Source of the DNA: Variovorax sp. 54 | GTDB taxonomy: Bacteria; Pseudomonadota; Gammaproteobacteria; Burkholderiales; Burkholderiaceae_C | Reading direction: 5' to 3' | Assembly: GCF_002754375.1 (NCBI RefSeq) | Contig: NZ_PEFF01000001.1 | Span: 124,001 to 188,000, forward strand | DNA length: 64,000 nt | Part shown: positions 1 to 9,214 of the stretch, one piece after another | How positions within the stretch are numbered: position 1 is the stretch's first letter | Layout of the letters: every line of letters starts with the position of its first letter | Made by a program: the position numbers and the translations under genes | The notes under the pieces: generated by a model | What the model was told of the DNA's origin: nothing | The model's database searches: none | The model's input: only the letters and a program-made list of their open reading frames with translations

Positions 1-1
1 T

Positions 2-2920
2 GCGGTCACTTCGCTGGTGCTGATGGCGGCCACCGCTGTCATGCTGAATTCGCAGGTGCGCGACTACGTCGTCGAACGGCAGGCCGAGTTCAATGCCCGC
101 CGGGCCCTGCTCCATCTCGAACTCTTCGTGCGCCACGGCTCGGTGCGGATCAACATCTTTCACGAAGAAGGCGCCTGGGAGCGCCGTGCGCGCGCTCCGC
201 AATCGCTGGTCGACACCTTCGCCGCGCACGACGGCCGGATGGTGCTGCCGAGCAACAAGGACTTCCCGCCGATGCTGCTGCTCGGCGACCTCTCGGCGCA
301 GCGCCCGGCCAGCGACTTTGCGCAGTACCTCGGGCTGGCCGAAGAGGTCGGCTACCGCTCGGCGGCCTACACCAAGACGCTGACGCTGCACTCCAGCTAT
401 TTCTACGCCCCCGACCTGAGCTTTCTTGCCGTGGTGCCCGCCCCCGCGGCGGCCGACCTGTTCGAGCGCCACGGCGCGCACAGCACCGAAGACTTGTTGA
501 AGCGCATCGCCCCCGACCTCGGTGACCTGAACGACCCGGTCGTCGTCGCCCGGTTGCGCCACAGCGGCACGGCGGTCTGGCTGCCGCCGGTGGTCAGCCC
601 CTTCACCGGCGAGACCGTGCTGCGGCTGGCGCAGCTCGGCTTTCATGACGGCAAGCCCTTCGTGGTGCTGGTGAACGACTACCCGCTGGACATCATCTCC
701 GCGCACCTGTCCAACGACCGCCATGACGAGACCTCGATGTTCGTGGACCCGTCGGGCCGGGTGATCGCCGAAACGCACGGCCCCACCGGCACCAAGGACC
801 TGCAGGCCCGCGCGCTGGCGCTCTCGCAACCCTCGCTGGCCGCGAACGGCGCGACGCTGCAGTACCGCGATGGGCTCTTCACCCTGCGCGCGCCCATTGC
901 CGATGCCGACTGGACCTACCTCTACGCCTTTTCGTGGCGCACCATCGCGTCCGAACTCGGCCCCCGGCTGGCGATCTATTCCGCCGCCATGCTGCTGCTC
1001 ATCGCCTTCGTCTGGAGCGCACTGCTCCTGCTCGACCGCAAGGTGTTCCGGCCCGGCTACGCGCGCTCCCAGCGCATCGTCGAGAGCGAGAACCTCAACC
1101 GCACCATGGTCGCGACCACGCCGTCCGGCCTGGCGCTGCTGCGCTACCCGGGCGGCGAGGTGCTGCTGCAGAACCAGGTGATGCAGACCTGCACCGAGAA
1201 CGCGCAGCCCGAAGACCTGCCGCTGCCGCAGCGCCTGCTGCGCCTGTACGACGATGCGTCCGGCGCGCCCGAATGGCTGCCCGATCTGGAACTGCCGGTG
1301 ACGCTGGCCAACGGCGAAGTCAACGAGCTGCTGGTGAGCGTGGTGCGCACCAAGTACCAGGGCAGCGACGTGCTGCTGTGCAACTTCTCCGACATCACCA
1401 CGCGCAAGAACGCCGAACGCGCGCTCGACAGTGCCCGCGAGGCCGCCCAGCAGGCCAACCATGCGAAGTCCGCCTTCCTGGCCATGATGAGCCACGAGAT
1501 CCGCACGCCGCTGAACGCGATCATGGGCAACCTCGAACTGCTGCAGCGCTCGCCGCTCTCGCCCGCGCAGAACGAACGGCTGAGCGCCGTGACCTCCTCG
1601 TCCACCGCACTGCTGGGCATCATCAACGACATCCTCGATTTCTCGAAGATCGAGTCGGACCAGATGCGCCTCGAATCGATCCGCTTCGACCTCGCGGACA
1701 CCGCGCGGCAGGTGCTCGCGGTCTTCACGCCGCTGGCGCACGCCAAGCGCCTGGCGCTGGACTGCGTCATCGACGACGCCCTCGCGCCGCACTACCTCGG
1801 CGACCCGACGCGCATCCGGCAGCTGCTCATGAACCTGCTGAGCAACGCCATCAAGTTCACCGACACCGGCGACGTGCTGCTCGAGGTCTACCTGAAGGAC
1901 GACGGCGACGCCGACTCCGCGGTGGTGATCGGCGTGAGCGACACCGGCATCGGCATGACGGCGACGCAGCAGAAGGCCCTGTTCGAGCCCTTCACCCAGG
2001 CCGACAGCACCATCGCGCGCCGCTTCGGCGGCACCGGGCTCGGGCTGGCGCTGTGCCGCCGGCTGACCGGGATCATGGGCGGCGACATCCAGGCCGTGAG
2101 CGCGCCGGGCAAGGGCAGCACCTTCCTCGTCACGCTGCCGCTGCGCAGGGCGCCCGCCCTGCCCCCGCGCGCACCCGCACAGCCGTCGGCCGATGCCGAT
2201 GCCGATGCTGCCGCGCCGACCGCACACATCCTCGTGGTGGACGACCATCCGGCCAACCGCGAGCTGGTCAAGATGCAGCTCCAGGCACTGGGCTACACCT
2301 CCGACCAGGCGTCGGGCGGACTGCAGGCGCTCGACCTGTTCGCCACCCGCCGGCACGACCTGATCATCACCGACATCAACATGCCGGGCATGGACGGCTA
2401 CACCCTCGCACGCGCCCTGCGCGCGCAGGGCTCGCGCGTGCCCATCGTGGCACTGACCGCCGACGTGGCGGTGCGCGAGCGCGACCGCTGCGAAGCGGCG
2501 GGCATCGACACCGCGCTGATCAAACCCATCCTGCTCGACACGCTCGACCGGACCGTGCGGCAGCTCACCGCCCGGGACGCGGCGCCGCGCACCGCCGCAG
2601 CGCACCGGCAGGACATCGCCCAGGGCACCCTGCCCGCCTCGGTGCACCAGGCGCTCGCGCAGTCGCTGGCCGACACCGCCGTCGCCATTCGCGCGGCCCT
2701 CGAGGCCCGCGACACCCACGCGCTCGGCGCCGGCTTGCATTCGCTGCGTGGCGCCTTCGCACTGATCCACGAAGCCGCGCTTGCCACCGACTGCGCCGCC
2801 ATGGAAGCCCAACTGCACGACGCAGACTTCGCAGCCCTGGCGCAGGCCTTCGAGCGCTTCGAGCCGGCCGCGCGCGCCGCGCTCGAACGCCGTGCACCGC
2901 AGGCCGCTTCACCCGTCTGA
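2..2920 (+). CDS. Hybrid sensor histidine kinase with receiver and HPt domains (5' partial)
   Basis: Membrane phosphorelay kinase. The frame is open to the left edge; the residues before the GTG at 17 continue a hydrophobic helix, so the true start lies outside the window. Counting from that GTG, a periplasmic sensor region of about 300 residues is closed by a second membrane helix near 320-340. Next come a PAS-like stretch, HisKA with H493 in SHEIRTP, HATPase with N-box LLSNAIKF and G-boxes DTGIGM and GGTGLGL, a receiver with phospho-acceptor D786 (TDINMPG), and a C-terminal HPt with H908 in HSLRG. This is the BarA/BvgS tripartite layout, with all catalytic residues present. The NarL-type regulator at 3239 is the likely partner. 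The sensed signal cannot be inferred. Confidence 0.93.
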   Translation, partial: AVTSLVLMAATAVMLNSQVRDYVVERQAEFNARRALLHLELFVRHGSVRINIFHEEGAWERRARAPQSLVDTFAAHDGRMVLPSNKDFPPMLLLGDLSAQRPASDFAQYLGLAEEVGYRSAAYTKTLTLHSSYFYAPDLSFLAVVPAPAAADLFERHGAHSTEDLLKRIAPDLGDLNDPVVVARLRHSGTAVWLPPVVSPFTGETVLRLAQLGFHDGKPFVVLVNDYPLDIISAHLSNDRHDETSMFVDPSGRVIAETHGPTGTKDLQARALALSQPSLAANGATLQYRDGLFTLRAPIADADWTYLYAFSWRTIASELGPRLAIYSAAMLLLIAFVWSALLLLDRKVFRPGYARSQRIVESENLNRTMVATTPSGLALLRYPGGEVLLQNQVMQTCTENAQPEDLPLPQRLLRLYDDASGAPEWLPDLELPVTLANGEVNELLVSVVRTKYQGSDVLLCNFSDITTRKNAERALDSAREAAQQANHAKSAFLAMMSHEIRTPLNAIMGNLELLQRSPLSPAQNERLSAVTSSSTALLGIINDILDFSKIESDQMRLESIRFDLADTARQVLAVFTPLAHAKRLALDCVIDDALAPHYLGDPTRIRQLLMNLLSNAIKFTDTGDVLLEVYLKDDGDADSAVVIGVSDTGIGMTATQQKALFEPFTQADSTIARRFGGTGLGLALCRRLTGIMGGDIQAVSAPGKGSTFLVTLPLRRAPALPPRAPAQPSADADADAAAPTAHILVVDDHPANRELVKMQLQALGYTSDQASGGLQALDLFATRRHDLIITDINMPGMDGYTLARALRAQGSRVPIVALTADVAVRERDRCEAAGIDTALIKPILLDTLDRTVRQLTARDAAPRTAAAHRQDIAQGTLPASVHQALAQSLADTAVAIRAALEARDTHALGAGLHSLRGAFALIHEAALATDCAAMEAQLHDADFAALAQAFERFEPAARAALERRAPQAASPV

Positions 2921-3238
2921 CCCCGCTTGACGCCAGGCCGGTCCGAACCCGTTTTCGGACCCGATCCGATCTTCAAGCGCCCCGGTCCTAGCCCGCAGCG
3001 CCCTGCGTCTTACAAATTAAGACCAGTCCTATGCATTTGCGCCCCGCATTCGGATCAGGCCGCTTAACGGCAGCGGCACGCCCCCCTAAAGTTCAGCCAT
3101 CCCCTGCTGGAACCGCCTGAAGCACTCGCAGCCAGCCCCCAAGCGTCGTTGACGCCGGGGCGCAGCGATCGACAGCAGCCCTTCCTGCCGCACTCACTGC
3201 GCGCGCAGGCACGACAACTCTGTTCAGACAGGTCCGCC
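2921..3238. other. Intergenic region between hybrid kinase and response regulator
   Basis: This 318-base gap holds a stem-loop at 2940-2961 (ggtccga / tcggacc around an 8-base loop) just after the kinase stop. It has no T-tract, so it is only a weak terminator candidate. A frame opens at 3149 upstream of the regulator, but receiver homology begins only at the ATG at 3239. The rest should carry the regulator promoter; I see no clear sigma-70 boxes or repeats. Confidence 0.5.
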
Positions 3239-3943
3239 ATGAAGCCACTCAACCTCCGCGTCCTCATTGCGGACGATCACCCCGCTGTTCGCATCGGCAT
3301 CGAAAGCACGCTGCGCGAAAGCAACGCCGTCACCGTCGTGGGCGCTGCGCGCGACTCCACCGAAATGATGGAGCTGCTCAAGCTGCACGACTGCCAGATC
3401 CTGGTGTCCGACTACGCCATGCCGGGCGGCCTGCACGGCGACGGCATCGCGCTGTTCGCGCTGATCCGCCAGCGCTACCCGCTGCTGAAGATCGTGGTGA
3501 TGACCATGCTCGACAACCCCGGCATCATCCATTCGCTGCTCGACCTCGGCGTGCCCTGCATCCTGAACAAGGCCGACTCGGTGAGCCACCTGCTGCCGGC
3601 TGTGCATGCCGCCTATGCGAACGGACGGTACCTCTCGCCGAGCATGGCGGAGATCGCCGCGCGCACCGCGCCGCACCGCACCGACGCGCAGCCCCACGCC
3701 ATGCTGTCCAAGCGCGAACTCGAGGTGGTGCGCATGTTCGTCTCCGGCCTGACAGTGACCGAGATCGCCACGCTGCTGCATCGCAGCAAGAAGACCATCA
3801 GCACCCAGAAGGGCTCGGCCATGACCAAGCTCGGCATCCTGCGCGACATGGACCTCGTGCGCTACGGCATGGAGATGGGGCTCACAAACACCTCGGCGGC
3901 ACCGATGCCGATGCCGCCCAGCCCGGCAGTCGCCGTTCTCTGA
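3239..3943 (+). CDS. NarL/RcsB-type response regulator (REC + LuxR HTH)
   Basis: DNA-binding response regulator of 234 residues. The receiver starts directly at residue 7 with acidic pair D12-D13 in ADDHP, phospho-acceptor D58 in SDYAMPG and the conserved lysine in ILNKAD. The LuxR-type helix-turn-helix lies at about 150-215 (LSKRELEVVRMF... STQKGSAM). The ATG at 3239 is chosen because the frame upstream has no receiver homology. It follows the hybrid kinase on the same strand and is its probable phosphorelay output. It faces a second regulator (3999-4583, opposite strand) that is closely similar over the C-terminal half but lacks the receiver start. Resembles RcsB, BvgA and RocA1; the target genes are not visible. 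Confidence 0.92.
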   Translation: MKPLNLRVLIADDHPAVRIGIESTLRESNAVTVVGAARDSTEMMELLKLHDCQILVSDYAMPGGLHGDGIALFALIRQRYPLLKIVVMTMLDNPGIIHSLLDLGVPCILNKADSVSHLLPAVHAAYANGRYLSPSMAEIAARTAPHRTDAQPHAMLSKRELEVVRMFVSGLTVTEIATLLHRSKKTISTQKGSAMTKLGILRDMDLVRYGMEMGLTNTSAAPMPMPPSPAVAVL

Positions 3944-3998
3944 CTGAACCCCACGCACGCCGCAGGGCGTGCGTCCCGGGCCGCCCGCGCCCGGTGCG

Positions 3999-4583
3999 TC
4001 AGGCCTGCGGCGCCGCGGTCGTGGCCGTCGACGTCAGGCCGTTTTCCATCGCATAGCGCAGCAGATCGACATCGCGCTCGATGCCGAGCTTTTCCATCGC
4101 CTTGGTTTTCTGCGTGCTGATGGTCTTCTTGCTGCGATGCAGCTGCTCGGCGATCTCGTTGATCGTGAGCCCCGACGCATACAGCCGCACCACCTCCGAC
4201 TCCCGCTGGCTCAGCACGCCCGCGGCGTTGCGGCTGCGCACGTCGAAGTCGATGGAGCGCACCACGGCGTCCATGGTCGGGGAGTAGTACGTGCCGCCGG
4301 TGCGGGCGGCATGAATGGCGGGAATCAGGTGCGCCACCGCATCCGACTTGCTCACGATGCAGCGAATGCCGCTGGACACCAGCGAGTGCAGCACCGCCGG
4401 GTTGTCGAGCATCGTGATCACCACGATCTGGATGTCGGGAAAGCGCCGCTTGATCAACTTGAAGAGCGGCACGCCGTCGCCGAACTCGCCGGCGGGCATC
4501 GCGTAGTCGGACAGCACCATGGCGCACACAGGGCTCAGGTGAAGGTGCTGGCGGGAAAGACGGGGTTGAAAGTAGCTGTTCAT
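3999..4583 (-). CDS. N-terminally truncated NarL-type response regulator (likely decayed)
   Basis: Paralogue of the regulator at 3239. From residue 22 on it aligns well (LSDYAMPAGEFGDG, phospho-acceptor D26, then an intact LuxR HTH from LSQRESEVVRLYASG to the end). The first ~32 receiver residues, including beta-1 and the acidic pair that binds magnesium, are missing and replaced by about 20 unrelated residues. No Shine-Dalgarno precedes the ATG at 4583 and no missing receiver segment appears in other frames in the 128 bases upstream. This is read as a deletion that removed the gene start. The DNA-binding half could still fold if expressed, but phosphorylation is unlikely. The neighbouring chaperone is on the same strand, 128 bases upstream. 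Confidence 0.75.
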   Translation of the reverse strand: MNSYFQPRLSRQHLHLSPVCAMVLSDYAMPAGEFGDGVPLFKLIKRRFPDIQIVVITMLDNPAVLHSLVSSGIRCIVSKSDAVAHLIPAIHAARTGGTYYSPTMDAVVRSIDFDVRSRNAAGVLSQRESEVVRLYASGLTINEIAEQLHRSKKTISTQKTKAMEKLGIERDVDLLRYAMENGLTSTATTAAPQA

Positions 4584-4711
4584 GGCGGTAAGGGGTGCAA
4601 AGGAAGTCGGGGCTGGGCGCAGCCTTCCCCGGGAGGCCGGTCAACCGGCGTCCGAAAATGGCGTGTCGTGGGAAGGGGCCGGCAAGGAATCTCCCGGCCT
4701 GCGGGCCGTGC

Positions 4712-5461
4712 TTAGCGCGCGGGTGCTGCGCCGAGCGGGCGTTGGCCCTTCACGGGGCCGCCGAAGTCGTTGATGGACGAGTAATCGACCCGTGCATCGC
4801 CTGCGGGACGCTCGTTCAGGTCTGCGAGCGGAAACACCTGTGAGCCGCGCGGCGGGACATAACCGTCGCCGGCGTCGAAACGCTTGCCGCCGACGACCAG
4901 CTCGAGCTCGCCCAGGTTCACGTGGAAAGGCGTGGGGTTGCTCGCACGCAGCGCATAGCCCTTGGCGCCTTCGGCAGGAACCACTTCCCAGCTCACCTGG
5001 GCAGGAGCGTCTTCCGAGGCACCCGGCAGGCCCTTGGGGCGGAACATCAGCTTGATGCGCGAACGGAAAGCCAGCTGGAGCTGGTTGGCCTCATCGCTCT
5101 TGGGCGGAACCTCGAGCACGTTGAGCCAGAACAGCGATTCCATGTCCTGCGCCAGCGGTTCCTTGCTGTAGATGATGCGCAGGGTCTGGCCCTTGTCCGG
5201 ATCGAGGCGGAACACGGCGGGCGTCAGGGTGAACGGCACGTCGAGCTTTTCGGGCGCCACGTTGGGGTCGCCCTTGTCGAACCAGGCCTGCACCAGGGCG
5301 GGCTGCTTGCCGGTGTTCTTGAGCTTGAGGGTCACTTCGCGCTCCTGCCCCGGGAAGATGACACGCGTGCCTTCGATGATGACGTTGGCCTGTGCGACGT
5401 TGGCGGCCAGCGCCGCGCCCAGGGCGGTCAGGAGGCACAGCTTTCGGAAAATCTTTTTCAT
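4712..5461 (-). CDS. PapD-like periplasmic fimbrial chaperone (orphan)
   Basis: Chaperone of the chaperone-usher pilus type, 249 residues. A Sec signal peptide (about residues 1-25, MKKIFRKLCLL... NVAQA) precedes two immunoglobulin-like domains. Family marks are TRVIFPGQ near the mature start, the alternating NTGKQPALVQAW strand, the FRLDPDKGQTLRI strand and RIKLMFRP, which contains the conserved lysine that anchors subunit C-termini. SD-like agaagga lies before the ATG. Length and motifs look intact. However, no usher, pilin or adhesin gene lies in the window and both neighbours on this strand are truncated regulators, so the substrate pilus has probably been lost or lies elsewhere. Confidence 0.9.
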   Translation of the reverse strand: MKKIFRKLCLLTALGAALAANVAQANVIIEGTRVIFPGQEREVTLKLKNTGKQPALVQAWFDKGDPNVAPEKLDVPFTLTPAVFRLDPDKGQTLRIIYSKEPLAQDMESLFWLNVLEVPPKSDEANQLQLAFRSRIKLMFRPKGLPGASEDAPAQVSWEVVPAEGAKGYALRASNPTPFHVNLGELELVVGGKRFDAGDGYVPPRGSQVFPLADLNERPAGDARVDYSSINDFGGPVKGQRPLGAAPAR

Positions 5462-6179
5462 GGTGTTTGTTCCTTCTCTCGTGTGGGGGTGGCGGAATGT
5501 GCATATAGCCCAGCAACTCGAAGGCGCTGGCCAGCATGCGTTCCGTCAGCGCTTCCAGCAGACCCGCCTGCGCCATGGCAGGCACGAATTCAGACGCCGG
5601 CAGCCAGGTGTCGTCGGGCCGGTACCAGCACGCGTGCAGCTCGGCGCCGCGCAACGCACCGGTGCGCGTGCAGTGCCGCGGCTCGAAGTGGGCCGTGATC
5701 TGCCGCGAGGCCAGCGCCTCGCGCAGGATCTCCGATGTGAAAGCCGGCTGTGCCTGCTGCGACGGCGCGGCCGTGCGGCGCCGCAGCTCGACCTTGCAAC
5801 GCCCCCGCGCCATGGCCTGCGCCGCCGACACCATCGTGACCATGGTGCACGGCTTCGCGATGACCGAGAGCACCCGCGCGCCCCGGGCCCGAGCGTAGTC
5901 CGCCGCCGCCTGCAGGATGCGCGGCGGCTGGGCGCTCATGAGCACCAGCGCGGCGGGGCTGCCGGCCTCGACCACGGCGTCGATCATCTGCAGGCCCGTC
6001 ACTTCAGGCGTGTCGATGTCCACCACCAGCAGGTCGTGGCGGCGGCGCTGCACCGCCTCGACAAAACCGTGGCCGCTGCGCGTCACGTCCACGCGGGGAA
6101 TGCCGGCGTAGCGCATGAAGGTGGCCAGCGCGAAGCCGGTGCGTTCGACCTGGTCGATCACGAGTGCGTTTCTGATCAT
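5091..6179 (-). CDS. REC-EAL response regulator truncated in its EAL domain
   Basis: From the ATG at 6179 residues 1-120 form a receiver domain (D9, phospho-acceptor D54 in LVVDIDTPE, K109 in AKP). Residues about 150-224 are the start of an EAL phosphodiesterase domain (LREALASRQITAHFEP, SEFVPAMAQAGLLEAL). The signature itself is degenerate: AELHACW stands where EALLRW is expected. EAL homology ends abruptly at about position 5507, where the frame runs into the leader of the chaperone gene. The remaining codons to the stop at 5091 overlap the chaperone out of frame and look like noise. Roughly two thirds of the EAL domain, including its other metal ligands, is gone, so cyclic di-GMP hydrolysis is not expected. 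Related by architecture to RocR. Possibly a pseudogene. Confidence 0.72.
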   Translation of the reverse strand: MIRNALVIDQVERTGFALATFMRYAGIPRVDVTRSGHGFVEAVQRRRHDLLVVDIDTPEVTGLQMIDAVVEAGSPAALVLMSAQPPRILQAAADYARARGARVLSVIAKPCTMVTMVSAAQAMARGRCKVELRRRTAAPSQQAQPAFTSEILREALASRQITAHFEPRHCTRTGALRGAELHACWYRPDDTWLPASEFVPAMAQAGLLEALTERMLASAFELLGYMHIPPPPHERRNKHHEKDFPKAVPPDRPGRGAGRQRRTGQRHHRRHACHLPGAGARSDPQAQEHRQAARPGAGLVRQGRPQRGARKARRAVHPDARRVPPRSGQGPDPAHHLQQGTAGAGHGIAVLAQRARGSAQER

Positions 6180-6487
6180 GGCGGGCTTGGGTGTGTGAAG
6201 AGGATGGTGTTCTGCATCTTCCCGGGCACCGCCCGAATCCCCCATCGGCCCCGTCCTAATCTGGCGGGCCGGAGGCTAGGACTGCGCGCCAATCTGCGTC
6301 GCTTCACAACAACTGTTGTCCCGGCGCACACGTGGCGATGCGCTCCCTGGAAGATGTGACCAGAAAGGCCGGGCAAGGCCGGGGCAGCGTTCATTGCTGC
6401 ACGCTTTCCATGCGTCCATCTCCTTTCTCCTACGCGGAGTCGGCGTGCGCCACGCTACGCTATTGGTTCACAGAACAAAACCCCGGC
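6180..6487. other. Divergent intergenic region upstream of two receiver genes
   Basis: About 308 bases between the divergent REC-EAL remnant and the single-domain receiver. It must contain both promoters. A short dyad (acaac / gttgt) lies near 6306-6320. No ribosomal RNA, tRNA or convincing small gene is visible. An upstream ATG at 6332 is in frame with the receiver gene but the added residues have no domain character. Confidence 0.4.
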
Positions 6488-6877
6488 ATGGCCCTCATCA
6501 CGTTCCTCGTCGAGGACAACAAGACCATCAGGGACAACCTGGTCCCGGCCCTCGAGGACCTCGTCAACGGCCATGTCGTCGGCTTCGCGGAAACCGAGTC
6601 GGGCGCCCTTGCCTGGCTGGCCGCCCACCCCGACGCCTGGCAGTTGCTGATCGTCGACCTGTTCCTGAAGGAAGGCTCGGGCCTTGGCGTGCTGGCGGGC
6701 TGCCGCAAGCGCCGGCCGGGCCAGCGGGTCGTGGTGCTGAGCAACTACGTCACCGCCGACATCCGCGCGCGCTGCGAGGCCTTGGGCGCCGACGCGGTGT
6801 TCGACAAGTCGCGCGACCTCGACGCCTTCATCGAGTACTGCAACACCGACCGCCCTTCGGGCTTTGCAGCGCTCTGA
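6488..6877 (+). CDS. Single-domain (CheY-like) response regulator
   Basis: Stand-alone receiver of 129 residues with no output domain. The acidic pair E9-D10 (LVEDN), phospho-acceptor D57 (LIVDLFLKEGSG) and K107 (VFDKS) are all in place. The start at 6488 is chosen because receiver strand beta-1 (LITFLVEDN) begins immediately; an in-frame ATG at 6332 adds 52 residues without domain character. It may be a phosphorelay intermediate or sink for the hybrid kinase at the window start, but partner choice cannot be read from sequence. It ends just before a bidirectional terminator. Confidence 0.85.
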   Translation: MALITFLVEDNKTIRDNLVPALEDLVNGHVVGFAETESGALAWLAAHPDAWQLLIVDLFLKEGSGLGVLAGCRKRRPGQRVVVLSNYVTADIRARCEALGADAVFDKSRDLDAFIEYCNTDRPSGFAAL

Positions 6878-6921
6878 CACCGGACGCGCGCCGCGCACCA
6901 TCCGTCCACCCATCCATGAAT

Positions 6922-6949
6922 GACAAAAGGGCCCGAAGGCCCTTTTGTC
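6922..6949. terminator. Bidirectional intrinsic terminator
   Basis: Near-perfect hairpin gacaaaaggg / cccttttgtc between two convergent genes (receiver ending 6877, binding lipoprotein ending 6989). The A and T flanks on the two arms give a U-tract in both directions. Confidence 0.85.
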
Positions 6950-6988
6950 GTGAAGCGGTCCGATGAAGGACCGTTGGCTGCAATGCGA

Positions 6989-8194
6989 TCAGCGCACCAC
7001 GGCGATCTGCGTGCGCACGCCACCCTTGTAGGTGAAGAGCGTCAGGGCGCCGTTCTTGATGTCGCCCTTTTCGTCGAAGGCGATCGGGCCGGTCACGCCC
7101 TTGTATTGCACCTTGCCGACTTCAGGCAGGTACTTTTCCGGGTCGGACGAACCGGCTTTGACCATGGCTTCGGCCAGCACGTTGACCGCGTCGTACACGT
7201 ACGGTGCATAAATCTGCACTTCGACGCCGTTCTTGGTCTTGAACTTGGCCTTGAAGTCTTCCAGCGGCTGCTTGAAGTCGCCGTCGACACCGCCGGCCTC
7301 GGCGCAGACCACCATGTCTTCACCGATGGCATCGCCTGCCAGCTTCGGCAGTTCGCCGGTGCACAGGCCGTCGCCGCCCATGAACTTGACGTTCAGGCCG
7401 AGTTGCTTGACCTGCTTGAGCATCGGGCCGCCCACGGCGTCCATGCCGCCGAAGAACAGCACGTCGGGCTTGGTGGCCTTCAGCTTGGTCAGGATGGCGT
7501 TGAAGTCGGTCGACTTGTCGGTCGTGAACTCGTGGCCCACGATGGTCGCGCCTGCCGCCTTGGCAGCCTTCTCGAACTCTTCGGCAACGCCCTGGCCGTA
7601 GGCCGTGCGGTCGTCGATCACGGCGATGTTCTTGCCCTTGAGCGTTTCGACAGCGTACTTGCCCAGCGTGCCGCCGAGTTGCGTGTCGTCGGCCACCACG
7701 CGGAACGTGGTCTTGAAGCCTTGACGCGTGTACTTGGGGTTCGTGGCCGACGGCGAGACCTGCGGAATGCCGGCGTCGCTGTACAGCTTGGAAGCGGGGA
7801 TGGTGGTGCCCGAGTTCAGGTGACCGACGATGCCGTTGACCTTTTCATCGACCAGCTTCTGGGCGACGGCCGTGCCTTGCTTCGGATCGCCTGCGTCGTC
7901 TTCGGGAACCAGCACGAACTTGGCAACCTTGTCGCCGATCTTGAGGCCCTTTGCATTCAGGTCTTCGATGGCCATCTTGGCACCCAGCTCGTTGTCCTTG
8001 CCAAGGTGGGCAATGGGACCGCTGGTCGGGCCGACGTGGCCGATCTTGACGACCAGGGCATCAGCCGGAGGCGCAGCGGGGGCCGGAGCCGCAGCCGTGG
8101 GTGCCGGCGCCGCCGGAGCAGCAGCTTCTTCTTTCTTGCCGCAAGCCACGAGCGTGAGTGCAGCCAGTGCGACCGCAGTCCATTTCAATTGCAT
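6989..8194 (-). CDS. Branched-chain amino acid ABC transporter substrate-binding lipoprotein
   Basis: Periplasmic ligand-binding protein of the LivK/LivJ type (peripla_BP_6 fold), 401 residues. A lipoprotein signal with lipobox LVAC places the lipidated cysteine at residue 18. An Ala/Pro-rich tether (about residues 22-45) links it to the binding domain that begins VVKIGHVGPTSG. GHLNSGTTIPASKLYSDAGIPQVSPSATNP is the usual Liv ligand-contact stretch. The cognate liv permease and ATPase genes are not adjacent, so it works with a transporter encoded elsewhere. The exact ligand (branched-chain amino acids, amides or aromatics) cannot be fixed. It terminates at the hairpin at 6922-6949. Confidence 0.93.
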   Translation of the reverse strand: MQLKWTAVALAALTLVACGKKEEAAAPAAPAPTAAAPAPAAPPADALVVKIGHVGPTSGPIAHLGKDNELGAKMAIEDLNAKGLKIGDKVAKFVLVPEDDAGDPKQGTAVAQKLVDEKVNGIVGHLNSGTTIPASKLYSDAGIPQVSPSATNPKYTRQGFKTTFRVVADDTQLGGTLGKYAVETLKGKNIAVIDDRTAYGQGVAEEFEKAAKAAGATIVGHEFTTDKSTDFNAILTKLKATKPDVLFFGGMDAVGGPMLKQVKQLGLNVKFMGGDGLCTGELPKLAGDAIGEDMVVCAEAGGVDGDFKQPLEDFKAKFKTKNGVEVQIYAPYVYDAVNVLAEAMVKAGSSDPEKYLPEVGKVQYKGVTGPIAFDEKGDIKNGALTLFTYKGGVRTQIAVVR

Positions 8195-8330
8195 GAGAAC
8201 CTCCAGAACTTGGATGAAAAGATATAAAAACCGGTCGTTCGATCCGGGCGTTCAGACCTCGCAAGTTTCGCGCCGCAGACCAGCGGCACCCTCACGCCAT
8301 CCCGACCTGCGGCGCAGTTTAGCCGAGGAT

Positions 8331-8771
8331 TTATGCGCCGGAAGTTGGCGTAGACCCTGTGTTTTCCCCTGTGTTTTCACAGAGTTCAGCGGCCATGGAT
8401 TCGATGACGAGCGCGCGCAGCACGGCCTCGATTTCGCCGCGCAGGCGCGGCACCATTTCGTCGAGCTGATGCTGAACGGCAGCTGACACGGCGTCGCTCA
8501 ATCGCTCTTCCAGCGACAGGTCGACGCGCTGCAGCACGCGGTGCAGCAATTGCTCTTCGAGGCTGACGATTTCGGCCGGCGTGAGCGACACCGACGGCGG
8601 CAATGCAACAGCGCTCGCGGGGTCCGGCTGCGGAGGCTGCGACACCGGTGCGCCACTACTTGGAACTAAAGGGCGCACCGTCTCGGCGACCGGCACGGGC
8701 TCGGCCGGAATCTCGAGCACGGTCGTCAGCGTCGGGACGAACCGGGGCGGCGTGCGCAGCGTGCTGGCCAT
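8331..8771 (-). CDS. Conserved hypothetical protein downstream of holC
   Basis: A 146-residue protein whose start overlaps the stop of holC (ATGA at 8768-8771), so it is probably translationally coupled. The first 60 residues are Pro/Ala/Val-rich and likely disordered. Residues about 65-125 (SLEEQLLHRVLQRVDLSLEERLSDAVSAAV) look like an amphipathic helix or coiled coil. No enzymatic motif, signal peptide or membrane helix is seen. The coupling with the pol III chi subunit gene is the only functional hint. Confidence 0.8.
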   Translation of the reverse strand: MASTLRTPPRFVPTLTTVLEIPAEPVPVAETVRPLVPSSGAPVSQPPQPDPASAVALPPSVSLTPAEIVSLEEQLLHRVLQRVDLSLEERLSDAVSAAVQHQLDEMVPRLRGEIEAVLRALVIESMAAELCENTGENTGSTPTSGA

Positions 8772-9214
8772 CAGGAAGCGCTCCTTGCGAAATCGTGCGG
8801 CTGGATCGTGTAGCCCCGGTCGGCGTAGTGGCGCCAGCGCGTGCGGCCGACCTGCCGGTCGCTGGCCTCGTCGCTCACGATGTCGATCATGCGTTCGAAG
8901 CGCTCGAAGCCGGCCGGCACTTCAAGGCCGAGGTTGACCAGCATCTCGCGGTGCGCCAGCGAGGCCGCGTCCGAACCTTCGGCGCACAGGATCACGGGCG
9001 AGCGCACCACCACATGCGCCGGCGCGTCGGCGCGGCAGTGCGCGACGAAGTCGACCGGCGACAGCTGCCAGAGCGCGGCGTCGACGGTGTCGAGCGCACG
9101 TGCATCGCCCACCACCACCACGCGCAGGCCGCGTGTGTTCACGGCCTTGCGAACCAGCCGGCAAGCGTAGGTGAGCTTGTCGGGCGCGTTGTAGTGAAAG
9201 CCGATGTCGGTCAC
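8771..9214 (-). CDS. holC: DNA polymerase III subunit chi
   Basis: HolC family, 147 residues, the clamp-loader accessory subunit that bridges the replicase to SSB. Visible family segments are IGFHYNAPDKLTYACRLVRKA at the start, WQLSPVDFVAHC, SPVILCAEG and FERFERMIDIVS near the end. Translation starts at a GTG (9214) that overlaps the pepA stop as GTGA, the standard pepA-holC arrangement in proteobacteria. Its own stop overlaps the next ATG, so three genes are tightly coupled. Confidence 0.92.
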   Translation of the reverse strand: MTDIGFHYNAPDKLTYACRLVRKAVNTRGLRVVVVGDARALDTVDAALWQLSPVDFVAHCRADAPAHVVVRSPVILCAEGSDAASLAHREMLVNLGLEVPAGFERFERMIDIVSDEASDRQVGRTRWRHYADRGYTIQPHDFARSAS

